Shown here piece after piece: positions 1-7,198 of a DNA stretch of 21,268 bases. This DNA comes from JALVCQ01 sp964452325 (lineage in GTDB: Bacteria; Bacteroidota; Bacteroidia; JAADEI01; JALVCQ01). Both the position numbers and the translations under genes were made by a program. Under the pieces are notes generated by a model. It saw only the letters and a program-made list of their open reading frames with translations. It was not told where the DNA came from and ran no database searches. The stretch's first letter is position 1. Every line of letters starts with the position of its first letter. The stretch lies in contig CAYVLB010000017.1 of NCBI GenBank assembly GCA_964452325.1, forward strand, positions 1 through 21,268, written 5' to 3'.

Positions 1-2
1 GA

Positions 3-1028
3 CATGGCCGAACCCCCACCTCGATCGATACCCTTGGTCCCCTGCTCGAAGATTTTTATGAGGTACGATACGCCTCGTCCTATTGGAACAAAGCCGCTCG
101 CATGGCCCATATGATAGCCACCATCCTTTGGTGGGGACCCCGGTCTGATGTGATGTTGATTGCCACTTATAGCACCGCTAGCTTCTACTACGCTTGGTTG
201 TGTGCCCAGTTGGCCCGACTGTTGGGTATCCCCTACATACCCATTTTACACGGGGGAGATCTTCCCAATCGACTCCGTAGAAGCCCCCGATTCGCCCATA
301 TGCTTTTTTCCCATGCTGCGATTAATGTGGCTCCGTCACCATATAACCATTACCATTTTCAACAAGCTGGATTTCGATCGGTGGTTATTCCCAATATGAT
401 TAATATTTCCCAGTATCCCTTTCGTCAACGTAGCCAAACCCGTCCCCGCTTGTTGTGGGTGCGTTCGCTTGACAGGGTGTATAATCCCCTCATGGCAGGG
501 AAGGTGTTAGCACAACTTAAACAGCGATATGCGGACGCCTGCCTTACCATGGTAGGTCCTGACAAAGGGGCCAAAGAAGCAGTCCTTCGATTGGCCCGGC
601 AGCTAGGGGTGGAAAATGCAATTACCCTGACAGGACAACTGACCAAAGCAGAGTGGACCGTCCTAGCTTCCAGCTATGATATATTTATCAACACCACCCT
701 TAAAGATAACACGCCCGTAAGTGTTCTTGAAGCTATGGCTTTGGGATTGCCTGTGGTGTCTACCAACGTCGGAGGAATCCCATTTCTTTTGTCTGATGAA
801 CAAAACGCCCTTTTAGTTCCTCCCGATGACCCCGAGGCTATGGTTAGGGCGGTCAATCGTTTGTTGGAAGAGGCCGATCTGGTACGCCGAATAACGCGAG
901 CAGCACGGCAAATGGTTGAACAATTCGACGAAAGGATTATCATCCGGCAATGGCGAGATATTATCAATGCAGTGGTGGAATCAAAAGGAAAAAATTTAAC
1001 TTTGCACTCCTTGGGGAAGATTAATTGA
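3..1028 (+). CDS. GT4-family glycosyltransferase, 5' end cut by window
   Basis: The protein probably transfers a sugar from a nucleotide-sugar donor during cell-surface glycan synthesis. The reading frame is open to the left edge, and the codons before the first ATG (102) still look like GT4 sequence (HGRTPTSIDTLGPLLEDFYE), so the true start lies outside the window and the 102 start is not real. Visible are the N-terminal fold strand 'IPYIPILHGG', the inter-domain 'VAPSPYN...VVIPNMI', then the C-terminal donor-binding domain with 'LLWVRSLDRVYNP', 'LTMVGPDKG' and 'DNTPVSVLEAMALGLPVVST'. The last is the E-x7-E region, with Asp in place of the first Glu, as in many GT4 members. About 341 residues are present and perhaps 10-25 are missing. 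The acceptor and donor cannot be read from sequence. Two further GT4 genes lie at 13575 and 16955. Confidence 0.9.
   Translation, partial: HGRTPTSIDTLGPLLEDFYEVRYASSYWNKAARMAHMIATILWWGPRSDVMLIATYSTASFYYAWLCAQLARLLGIPYIPILHGGDLPNRLRRSPRFAHMLFSHAAINVAPSPYNHYHFQQAGFRSVVIPNMINISQYPFRQRSQTRPRLLWVRSLDRVYNPLMAGKVLAQLKQRYADACLTMVGPDKGAKEAVLRLARQLGVENAITLTGQLTKAEWTVLASSYDIFINTTLKDNTPVSVLEAMALGLPVVSTNVGGIPFLLSDEQNALLVPPDDPEAMVRAVNRLLEEADLVRRITRAARQMVEQFDERIIIRQWRDIINAVVESKGKNLTLHSLGKIN
997..1004 (+). promoter_or_regulatory. Predicted -7 promoter element for rpmE2
   Basis: TAACTTTG matches the Bacteroidetes -7 consensus TAnnTTTG and is followed by C, as in the other hits in this window. It lies inside the last codons of the upstream glycosyltransferase gene, 33 bases before the rpmE2 ATG. 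I see no clear TTG -33 element 17-23 bases upstream, so this is a moderate call. It would give the ribosomal protein gene its own transcription start. Confidence 0.45.
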
Positions 1029-1037
1029 CCAATAGCT

Positions 1038-1286
1038 ATGAAAAAAGACATTCATCCTGATAATTATCGTTTGGTAGTGTTTAAGGATATGTCGAGCGGG
1101 GTTGCCTTCCTGACCCGATCGACGGTAAATACTAAAGAGACAATTACGTGGGAGGACGGCAACGAATATCCACTCTACAAGCTTGAAATCAGCGATGCTT
1201 CGCATCCGTTTTTTACGGGTAAGAAAGTATTTGTGGATAGTGCAGGGCAGGTCGATAAATTTATGCGTCGTTACGGTAGGAAATAG
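1038..1286 (+). CDS. rpmE2: 50S ribosomal protein L31, type B
   Basis: This is a large-subunit ribosomal protein near the central protuberance that helps bridge the subunits. The 82-residue product begins MKKDIHPDNYRLVVFKD and has the type B signatures 'EYPLYKLEIS', 'SHPFFTGKK' and a basic end 'KFMRRYGRK'. It has no cysteine, so it is the zinc-independent form; the zinc-binding type A form has a CxxC pair. Length is normal for the family. The ATG at 1038 is preceded by an A/T-rich leader without a Shine-Dalgarno sequence. It sits 9 bases after the glycosyltransferase stop but probably has its own promoter at 997-1004. Confidence 0.95.
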   Translation: MKKDIHPDNYRLVVFKDMSSGVAFLTRSTVNTKETITWEDGNEYPLYKLEISDASHPFFTGKKVFVDSAGQVDKFMRRYGRK

Positions 1287-1321
1287 TAGTAGGGTCATTA
1301 CCTGGATGCCTAGCAATCTGA

Positions 1322-2131
1322 ATGTTGAGCGGGATGGAGGTAGGGGCCATAGTGTGGGATGTTGATCCCGCGATTTTTCAAGTCGCGGGGCGTGAGATTC
1401 GATGGTATGGTTTACTCTTTGCATTGGCCCTCTATTTCGGATATCGTTTCTTTGAGCGAATTTTCCATGAAGAAAAATTGCCTCTTTCGCTGCTGGATCG
1501 GTTAGCGTTGTATCTGGTCATCGGAATCATTGTAGGAGCGCGGTTGGGGCATGTGTTGTTTTATGATTGGCCGTACTACCGTGAGCATCCGGGGGAAATC
1601 ATTAAAGTGTGGCAAGGCGGCCTAGCTAGCCATGGAGGCGCATTGGGGATCTTGCTGGCATTGGGAATTTTTGTGTGGCGCTATCGTTCTACTTACCCTA
1701 GATTATCATGGATATGGCTGTTAGATCGGCTGGTGATCCCCACCGCATTGGGAGGGGCGTTGATCCGGCTGGGTAATCTGATGAATTCGGAAATCATTGG
1801 AAAACCAACCAATGTATCCTGGGCATTTATCTTTCGACGGGTGGATAACATACCGCGTCATCCTACCCAACTGTATGAAGCCCTGACCTATCTCGTCATT
1901 TTCGGTATTCTTTGGTGGCTTTATCATCGGAAAGGGTGGGGACGTGTATCAGGGAAAATGTTGGGAAGCTTTCTCGTAATGGTCTTTGGGGCGCGCTTTG
2001 TCATTGAGTTTTTCAAAGTCCCCCAGGAAGGATTTGTGCATCACCTTCCCATTAACATGGGACAGTTGCTCAGTATTCCCTTTATTTTTGTTGGCCTCTA
2101 TTTATGGATTCGAAAGTTGCATAGTGTATAG
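1322..2131 (+). CDS. lgt: Prolipoprotein diacylglyceryl transferase
   Basis: This inner-membrane enzyme transfers diacylglycerol from phosphatidylglycerol to the lipobox cysteine of prolipoproteins, the first step of lipoprotein maturation. The 269-residue protein has several hydrophobic segments (about 28-45, 61-82, 104-120, 132-148, 188-201, 213-229, 247-263). Family landmarks are 'RWYGLLFA' near residue 27, 'SHGGALG' at 103-109, the Lgt signature 'RLGNLMNSEIIGKPT' at 149-163, 'RHPTQLYEAL' at 179-188 and the conserved Arg in 'GARFVIEFFK'. ATG 1322 is used; ATG 1334 (MEVGAIVW) is an equally possible start. The end overlaps the next gene by 8 bases, suggesting cotranscription with the TPR gene and rarA. 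Lipoproteins are abundant in Bacteroidota, so the gene is expected. Confidence 0.95.
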   Translation: MLSGMEVGAIVWDVDPAIFQVAGREIRWYGLLFALALYFGYRFFERIFHEEKLPLSLLDRLALYLVIGIIVGARLGHVLFYDWPYYREHPGEIIKVWQGGLASHGGALGILLALGIFVWRYRSTYPRLSWIWLLDRLVIPTALGGALIRLGNLMNSEIIGKPTNVSWAFIFRRVDNIPRHPTQLYEALTYLVIFGILWWLYHRKGWGRVSGKMLGSFLVMVFGARFVIEFFKVPQEGFVHHLPINMGQLLSIPFIFVGLYLWIRKLHSV

Positions 2132-3239
2132 GTGGACGATTACTTGGGGAATACTGATCGTAGGAATGTGGGTGGTCGTGGCGCAACCTTTCCCGCAGGT
2201 CGAGCCTTATCTATGGCAAGGAGCTCAAGCAATTGAACAGGGCCATCCCGAAAAGGGTATTCACCTTCTAAATATTAGCCTCAAAATTGACCGAGACAAT
2301 CCCTACACCTACCTATATCGAGGCCTTGCCTATTATCATCTTCAGAAGTACCGACATGCCGTCCGTGATTTCCGAAAAGCCATCCGACGTGATTCTACGC
2401 TTGTCCATGCCTATGCTAATCTGAGTAATGCTTATAACAAACTTGGAAAGCATCGAAAAGCCATTCGCGTTGCTGAACGAGGCCTTCATTTCGATCCACG
2501 AATGCCCCATCTCTACAATGCCATTGGGGTAGCCTATTGGAACCAACATTACTATGACCTTGCCCTTCGATATTTCAAAAAATCCGTTGAGGTGGATTCG
2601 ACCTACAGCATGGGGTATAACAATTTAGCTGCTGCCATATATGCCAATCAAAACATTGCTGCGGCGCATCGGCGCGATGTGCTTCGGGCGATCCGCTATT
2701 TTCGTCGCAGCCTCCGGCTGGATCCTCATATGGCACTAGCCCACCGGAATCTCGGTGCGATGTGGCTATCCCTACAACAACCTGCCCAGGCAATCGATCA
2801 TTTCTATCAAGCCATCCGACTGGATCCGGCAGATGCTGCCTCCCATGCATTGTTGGGACAGGCCCATTACGCCCTTCGTCACTATGGCAATGCCATCGAA
2901 GCATGGCAGCATGCCCAATCCCTTGATTCCGACCGCAAAGGGCTGGATATCGACATTGGCAACGCCTTCCTACGATTGCATCATTATGATTCAGCCCAAT
3001 ACTATTATCGACGGGCTATCAAACACGGGAGATATTGGAAAGGGTTGGCTTATTATAATCTCGCATGCCTGGCATCTTTACAGGATAATCTGGCTACCGC
3101 TTATCAACGGTTGAAGAAGTCCTATCGTAAAGGATATCTCAAAGACCCTCAGAACTGGGAGTGGATGAAACAAGACCCCGATCTGGAAAATTTCCGGAAC
3201 AGCAGGTGGTACTTAAAGTTGCTTGAATGGATCAACTGA
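2124..3239 (+). CDS. Exported tetratricopeptide-repeat protein
   Basis: This protein is built of TPR helical hairpins, which usually mediate protein-protein contacts; no specific role can be assigned. I chose the GTG at 2124, which overlaps the lgt stop by 8 bases. It gives a clean signal peptide (MYRWTITWGILIVGMWVVVA, then QPFP) and 371 residues. The frame is open upstream to about 1986, but that part lies inside lgt and is not TPR-like. ATG 2166 is an alternative. TPR units recur from about residue 27 to 330, for example 'AYYHLQKYRHAVRDFRKAIR', 'AYNKLGKHRKAIRVAERGL', 'AYWNQHYYDLALRYFKKSV' and 'QPAQAIDHFYQAIRLDP'. The end (DPDLENFRNSRWYLKLL) is a common closing motif of TPR proteins. There is no lipobox Cys, so it is not itself an Lgt substrate. 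The end overlaps rarA by 13 bases. Confidence 0.85.
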   Translation: MYRWTITWGILIVGMWVVVAQPFPQVEPYLWQGAQAIEQGHPEKGIHLLNISLKIDRDNPYTYLYRGLAYYHLQKYRHAVRDFRKAIRRDSTLVHAYANLSNAYNKLGKHRKAIRVAERGLHFDPRMPHLYNAIGVAYWNQHYYDLALRYFKKSVEVDSTYSMGYNNLAAAIYANQNIAAAHRRDVLRAIRYFRRSLRLDPHMALAHRNLGAMWLSLQQPAQAIDHFYQAIRLDPADAASHALLGQAHYALRHYGNAIEAWQHAQSLDSDRKGLDIDIGNAFLRLHHYDSAQYYYRRAIKHGRYWKGLAYYNLACLASLQDNLATAYQRLKKSYRKGYLKDPQNWEWMKQDPDLENFRNSRWYLKLLEWIN

Positions 3240-4525
3240 CTCAATCTGCAATTCCTTTACGTCCGTTGGCCGAACGGGTACGTCCGCAAACCCTTGATGA
3301 AGTCATTGGACAGCCCGAACTTATTGGCCCTCAAGGGCTGTTACGGCGATGGATCCGTCACAGCACGTTTCCGTCGGTGATCTTTTGGGGACCACCCGGG
3401 TGTGGAAAAACTACTGTGGCAGAAATTCTTATGAGATGCCTTCAGCACCCTGCGTTCTCGATGAGTGCAGCCCATACCTCCTCTGTCACCGTAAAGAAGT
3501 TAATTGACGAAGCGCGTAAGAAACCTCCATACATTCTTTTTCTCGATGAGATTCACCGCTTTAACAAGGCCCAACAAGATGCTTTGCTGCGAGCCGTCGA
3601 AAAAGGGGACCTGATTTTGATCGGCGCTACCACTGAAAACCCTTCCTTCTCAGTGATTCGCCCGTTGTTATCACGTACGCAAGTGGTGATATTTCGTCCT
3701 TTGTCGACCGACGACCTGCCCCTCTTATACGAACATGCCCTCCGACGTGATGAATGGCTCCGGCAACGTCAGCTTCATATTGAAGCATGGAAAACACTTC
3801 ATATGTATACTGGTGGAGATGCCCGACGATTCCTTAATTTGATAGAACTGCTTGCCCAGAGCTATCCCCACAAGCACATCACTGATGAAGTGGTGCATCG
3901 CTTTGTACGGAGTCATCCCATGCCTTATGATAGGCAAGGAGATCAACATTATGATCAAATATCGGCCCTCATTAAGTCGATTCGTGGCTCGGACCCCGAC
4001 GCCGCGCTTTATTGGATGGTACGTATGCTTGAAGCAGGTGAAGACCCTCGATTTATCGCCCGTCGCCTAATTATTGCCGCATCCGAAGACGTAGGAAACG
4101 CCCAACCTGCTGCCTTGATGATGGCCAATGCTGCCTTCGATGCTGTCGAGCGCATTGGCATGCCCGAAGCCGCTATTGTCTTGGCGCAGACTGTGGTCTA
4201 CCTTGCCGCATCGCCTAAAAGTAATACTGCTTACCGCGCCCTTCAAAAAGCCCAAGATTTTGTGCGCCGACAACCTCCATTCCCAGTGCCTTTGCATCTG
4301 CGCAATGCCCCCACCCCTCTTATGAAACAGTGGGGATATGGTCAACATTACCATTATCCCCATGATGCTCCCCATCATTTTGTACGACAATCCTATTGGC
4401 CAGTGGCCTTATCTAACAGCCCTCCCCAATTTTATGAACCCCATCCCCAGGGACGCGAAAAACAACTTATGGACTATCTGCGCCACTGCTGGCCTTGCAA
4501 GTACGATCCTGAAGGGAATAGATAA
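3227..4525 (+). CDS. rarA: Replication-associated recombination ATPase RarA (MgsA)
   Basis: This AAA+ ATPase is related to clamp loaders and to eukaryotic WRNIP1/Mgs1, and acts at stalled replication forks in the cytoplasm. Of 432 residues, the N-terminal part is the ATPase: 'RPQTLDEVIGQPELIGPQG' (19-37), Walker A GPPGCGKT (55-62), Walker B ILFLDEIHRF (103-112) and sensor 1 GATTENPSF (133-141), followed by arginine-finger region 'LLSRTQVV'. The C-terminal tetramerization part contains the family signatures 'RRLIIAASEDVG', 'LAQTVVYLAASPKSN' and 'PVPLHLRNAPT'. Length is normal. The ATG at 3227 overlaps the TPR stop by 13 bases, so the gene is probably translationally coupled to it. Its stop abuts an inverted repeat at 4525-4540. 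Confidence 0.95.
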   Translation: MDQLTQSAIPLRPLAERVRPQTLDEVIGQPELIGPQGLLRRWIRHSTFPSVIFWGPPGCGKTTVAEILMRCLQHPAFSMSAAHTSSVTVKKLIDEARKKPPYILFLDEIHRFNKAQQDALLRAVEKGDLILIGATTENPSFSVIRPLLSRTQVVIFRPLSTDDLPLLYEHALRRDEWLRQRQLHIEAWKTLHMYTGGDARRFLNLIELLAQSYPHKHITDEVVHRFVRSHPMPYDRQGDQHYDQISALIKSIRGSDPDAALYWMVRMLEAGEDPRFIARRLIIAASEDVGNAQPAALMMANAAFDAVERIGMPEAAIVLAQTVVYLAASPKSNTAYRALQKAQDFVRRQPPFPVPLHLRNAPTPLMKQWGYGQHYHYPHDAPHHFVRQSYWPVALSNSPPQFYEPHPQGREKQLMDYLRHCWPCKYDPEGNR

Positions 4526-4561
4526 CGTTTACCTAAACGTGCATGAAAAAATCAGTTTTTT
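4525..4561. promoter_or_regulatory. Inverted repeat and A6/T6 hairpin after rarA
   Basis: Starting at the last base of the rarA stop codon is a near-perfect inverted repeat, ACGTTTA (4525-4531) and TAAACGT (4534-4540). Five bases on comes A6 (4546-4551), the loop TCAG, then T6 (4556-4561). Together these could be a weak terminator for rarA or an operator just upstream of the promoter at 4559-4592. Neither hairpin has the GC-rich stem plus T-run of a normal intrinsic terminator, so the role is uncertain. Confidence 0.25.
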
Positions 4562-4592
4562 GTCGCAATTTTCGCATGGTATCGTATATTTG
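4559..4592 (+). promoter_or_regulatory. Bacteroidetes-type promoter for the T9SS cargo gene
   Basis: A -33-like TTTG (4559-4562) and a -7 element TATATTTG (4585-4592) are separated by 22 bases. This fits the TTG-N17-23-TAnnTTTG pattern described for Bacteroidetes sigma-ABfr. A start of transcription near 4598-4600 would leave a leader of about 16 bases, very rich in A, before the ATG at 4616. It is the best promoter in the window. Confidence 0.65.
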
Positions 4593-4615
4593 CCGGGATA
4601 AAACAAAAAAATGCT

Positions 4616-6505
4616 ATGAAAAATCACAAAAAATGGACGCTAGGGGTTTCGCTACTCATGCTGTCCGGGGGGGTAGGTGCTCAACAAGTGGCCAAAGGAT
4701 TGTTGAAGTTATCCAAGGCTGAGTCAGTGGTGCCGATCAAAGCACGGGCTGCCGCCGAAATCCTTCCATGGAGTGCTTACCCGGTGGAAAACATTTCCTC
4801 AACCAATCCAGGAGATGTTTTGCAAAAAGGCATTCCGGGAGTGATTTCTTTTTATGAGATTGGAAACACATATTATGATTTCCAGTCGAATTACACGATG
4901 CAGACACGTATGATCGATGGGAGTATGGGATTCAGTGCAGCTTGGACGTTTGCTCCCGATGGGACTTCGGGATATCCGCAGCGGGGTACAGGATATAACC
5001 ATGGAACAGCCTCTAATGGATGGGGAGCAGGACCTGCCCAGCGCATCGAAAGTGCACGGACGGGGTGGCCAGCATTGGGCCGTTACTCGGATGGAACCAA
5101 TGAATATGACTATGTCATATCACATGTGGGGCTTCATGTGTCGACTCGGCAATTGCATACGGGCCAGTGGTCATATTCGAGTATGAATTCGAAGTATAAT
5201 TTTCTATATCCTGTAACGGCAGCCAACGATCGCTATATCTACCTTTTTGCGGATGCTGGCTCTGGCATGTCCGTTAATGGAGTTGATCGAGGCAATGTGT
5301 TGGCGCGCTTTGCGGTGCCTTCATGGGCTACGGTTGATTCGGGGTCTGCATTGCCCGGGTATGATTCGACAATGTTTGGGTATGGACATGGCGATCGGGC
5401 TAACATTGCCGTGCGAGGTAATGTGGTAGCCATCGTTGTGGGAGGTCATACCCAAGATCACATTGTGGCATGGAAATCGACCGACTCAGGTAATACCTTT
5501 ACTATGTATAAGGTTGATATATGGCCGTCAGCACCCACCCAGAGTGATGGAAATTACCCAGATACCACCTTTGCCTTCTCTAATGATGGCACTGTGGATG
5601 TGACGATTGATGAGAATGGCAAAATTCATGTGGTTTGGGGAGGGGCTTTTGCAAGGGATGTTTATTACTCGGCCGATTCTGTCCAAAGCGTATGGTTCCC
5701 AACTACAGGTGCTATCGGATACTGGAACGAAGACATGGGAGAAGATGATTCGACAGGTACCCAAAACAATTATCAGATTTTGGGCGCTCTGTACGACCGA
5801 TATCAGGATGGAAGCATTAACATCAGTGATCTGAATGTGGATTTGGATAACGGGGCACGCTATTGGTATACCGCGCTCGCCACGCGTCCTAATATTGTGG
5901 CAGTGAATGGAGGTAAGTTGGTGGTGGTGTATGATGCTCCATTCGATTCGGCTTTCTCTTTAGATGGTCCGAACTATCGGGATATATGGGCATTGTACTA
6001 TAATGGGAATGCATGGGATACTGTGCCCAAAAACTTAACAGAGGATACCCTCAATGAATGCGTCTTTCCGTATGCGCCCGCCTATGTGGAAAGTGGTGAT
6101 TCGTTGCGTATTTGGTTCCAACGTGATGAATTCCCANNNNNNNNNNATGAAAATAAAATTTATTCGATTACGGTAGCCATTTCCAAGATTGCAGATGGTA
6201 CGATCAAGCCAGAGGGTAATAATTACTATGGAGGAGGTGGCGGTACTGGATTTGCCGATATGAATATGGTGGAAAGTCGGGTATATCCAAATCCGGTAGA
6301 TGATGTTGCGTGGGTGGTCAGCTCTGACAAAATGCAAGGGCAACGCAACATTACCATTACCAATTCTGTAGGTCAAGTGGTATATCAGTCAGTTGCGTTT
6401 GAGCAAAGCATCCGGCTGGATCTGAGCAATCTTCCCGCAGGTGTTTATTCAGTACGTGTGGCTGATGGGAAGCACATATCGGTGAATCAAATCGTGAAGC
6501 GTTAA
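4616..6505 (+). CDS. Secreted Asp-box protein with T9SS type A sorting domain
   Basis: This is a predicted extracellular or cell-surface protein exported by the type IX secretion system; its substrate is unknown. Of about 629 residues, 1-22 form a signal peptide (basic MKNHKKW, hydrophobic core, cut near GVGA/QQ). The body has an Asp-box (BNR-type, S-x-D-x-G-x-T-F) at 288-295, STDSGNTF, and blade-like strands such as 'TIDENGKIHVVWGG' and 'GKLVVVYDAPFDSAF'. The stretch 'GTGYNHGTASNGWG...RIESARTGWP' recalls a group of T9SS cargo proteins of unknown function. A Gly-rich linker (539-543) precedes the sorting domain (about 551-629: VYPNPVDD, GQVVYQ, LDLSNLPAGVYSVRV). Ten Ns at 6137-6146 interrupt codons 508-511; the frame is the same on both sides. 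The gene stands alone between its promoter and terminator. Confidence 0.88.
   Translation: MKNHKKWTLGVSLLMLSGGVGAQQVAKGLLKLSKAESVVPIKARAAAEILPWSAYPVENISSTNPGDVLQKGIPGVISFYEIGNTYYDFQSNYTMQTRMIDGSMGFSAAWTFAPDGTSGYPQRGTGYNHGTASNGWGAGPAQRIESARTGWPALGRYSDGTNEYDYVISHVGLHVSTRQLHTGQWSYSSMNSKYNFLYPVTAANDRYIYLFADAGSGMSVNGVDRGNVLARFAVPSWATVDSGSALPGYDSTMFGYGHGDRANIAVRGNVVAIVVGGHTQDHIVAWKSTDSGNTFTMYKVDIWPSAPTQSDGNYPDTTFAFSNDGTVDVTIDENGKIHVVWGGAFARDVYYSADSVQSVWFPTTGAIGYWNEDMGEDDSTGTQNNYQILGALYDRYQDGSINISDLNVDLDNGARYWYTALATRPNIVAVNGGKLVVVYDAPFDSAFSLDGPNYRDIWALYYNGNAWDTVPKNLTEDTLNECVFPYAPAYVESGDSLRIWFQRDEFPXXXXENKIYSITVAISKIADGTIKPEGNNYYGGGGGTGFADMNMVESRVYPNPVDDVAWVVSSDKMQGQRNITITNSVGQVVYQSVAFEQSIRLDLSNLPAGVYSVRVADGKHISVNQIVKR
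6137..6146. other. Assembly gap of 10 N
   Basis: Ten undetermined bases lie inside the T9SS cargo gene. A run of exactly 10 is often a placeholder, so the true gap may be longer. The coding frame is unchanged across it, so if the gene is intact the missing length leaves remainder 1 on division by 3. Confidence 0.98.
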
Positions 6506-6533
6506 TTTTTAGTCAATCTATCCAGCACATTCC

Positions 6534-6576
6534 GACGCCCTCATGCCATGAATGCGGCATGGGGGCGTCTTTTTTG
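6534..6576 (+). terminator. Intrinsic terminator of the T9SS cargo gene
   Basis: A 14-base arm GACGCCCTCATGCC (6534-6547) pairs with GGCATGGGGGCGTC (6556-6569), all Watson-Crick but for one U-G pair. The loop is 8 bases, and TTTTTT (6570-6575) follows. This is a textbook Rho-independent terminator, 28 bases after the stop codon. The remaining sequence to 6631 holds only a weak promoter-like element. Confidence 0.93.
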
Positions 6577-6608
6577 TTATGGAACTGGACCAATTCCGTA
6601 AGAAGTGT

Positions 6609-6615
6609 TATCTTG
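6609..6615 (+). promoter_or_regulatory. Weak promoter-like element before the chalcone-isomerase-like gene
   Basis: TATCTTG followed by C resembles the -7 consensus TAnnTTTG but is one T short, and no TTG lies 17-23 bases upstream. A promoter must exist between the terminator (ends 6576) and the ATG at 6632 if that gene is to be expressed independently, which is the main support for this call. Confidence 0.3.
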
Positions 6616-6631
6616 CCCTCGAAATAAACAG

Positions 6632-7198
6632 ATGCTTATGCGGTGCGTTGCGTTGTGGATCTTGTTGTGGGTTCTGGTTGGACCGATGAGCGGGCAGGTC
6701 AAGGTAGGGGAGGTGTTGTTCCCTCAGCGTGTCAAAGCTTTGAATTGGACTTTTGAATTGCAGGGGGCAGGGGTGCGCGAGAAATTCTGGATCGACTTGT
6801 ATGCCATTGGTAATTATACCCTGAAGCGTTACCCTTCTGCCGAATCATTGATACAGGCAGACCATCCTATGTTGCTTCGACTCGTGATAGTTTCGTCTTT
6901 GATTACAGAGGAACGCATGCGGGAATCGATTATCGAGGGGTTTCAAAAATCCTTGGGAGATGACTATCCCGCTATGCAGCGGCAGGTTGAGCATTTTATT
7001 AACTTATTTGCAGGCGACATTCACAAGGGAGAGAAGATTATCTTGGTTTACGATCCAAATCAGGGGACGGTGATCTATCGCAACGGGCAGCAAAAAGGGG
7101 TGATTTCTGGATATTCGTTCAAAAAAGCCCTTTGGGGAATATGGTTCGGAGACAATCCGCCCAGTCGCGAACTCAAGGTGGCATTGATGGGACGTTGA
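6632..7198 (+). CDS. Exported chalcone-isomerase-like protein
   Basis: The product resembles the bacterial chalcone isomerase-like family, in which most members are not known to act on flavonoids; they are thought to bind fatty acids or other small ligands, or have no assigned job. The 188-residue product has a signal peptide (MLMRCVALWILLWVLVGPMS, then GQVKV), placing it in the periplasm or outside. Family features are 'LQGAGVREKFWIDLYAIGNY' (43-62), 'LRLVIVSSLITEERMRESI' region, 'EGFQKSL', 'KGEKIILVYDPNQGTVIYRN' and the end 'FKKALWGIWFGDNPPSRELK'. ATG 6632 is chosen because the frame extension to 6605 contains the presumed promoter; ATG 6638 is also possible. The stop overlaps the start of the recombinase gene by 4 bases. 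Confidence 0.82.
   Translation: MLMRCVALWILLWVLVGPMSGQVKVGEVLFPQRVKALNWTFELQGAGVREKFWIDLYAIGNYTLKRYPSAESLIQADHPMLLRLVIVSSLITEERMRESIIEGFQKSLGDDYPAMQRQVEHFINLFAGDIHKGEKIILVYDPNQGTVIYRNGQQKGVISGYSFKKALWGIWFGDNPPSRELKVALMGR

Noticed and set aside
996..1424. Minus-strand open frame spanning rpmE2 and the start of lgt
   Set aside because: It covers two well-supported plus-strand genes, and its translation shows no family features.
1986..2123. N-terminal extension of the TPR protein into lgt
   Set aside because: The extension would lie out of frame within the conserved 3' part of lgt, and it would bury the good signal peptide that starts at GTG 2124.
2124..3239. TPR protein as a lipoprotein substrate of the adjacent Lgt
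   Set aside because: The signal peptide ends VVVAQPFP with no lipobox cysteine, so adjacency to lgt does not imply lipidation.
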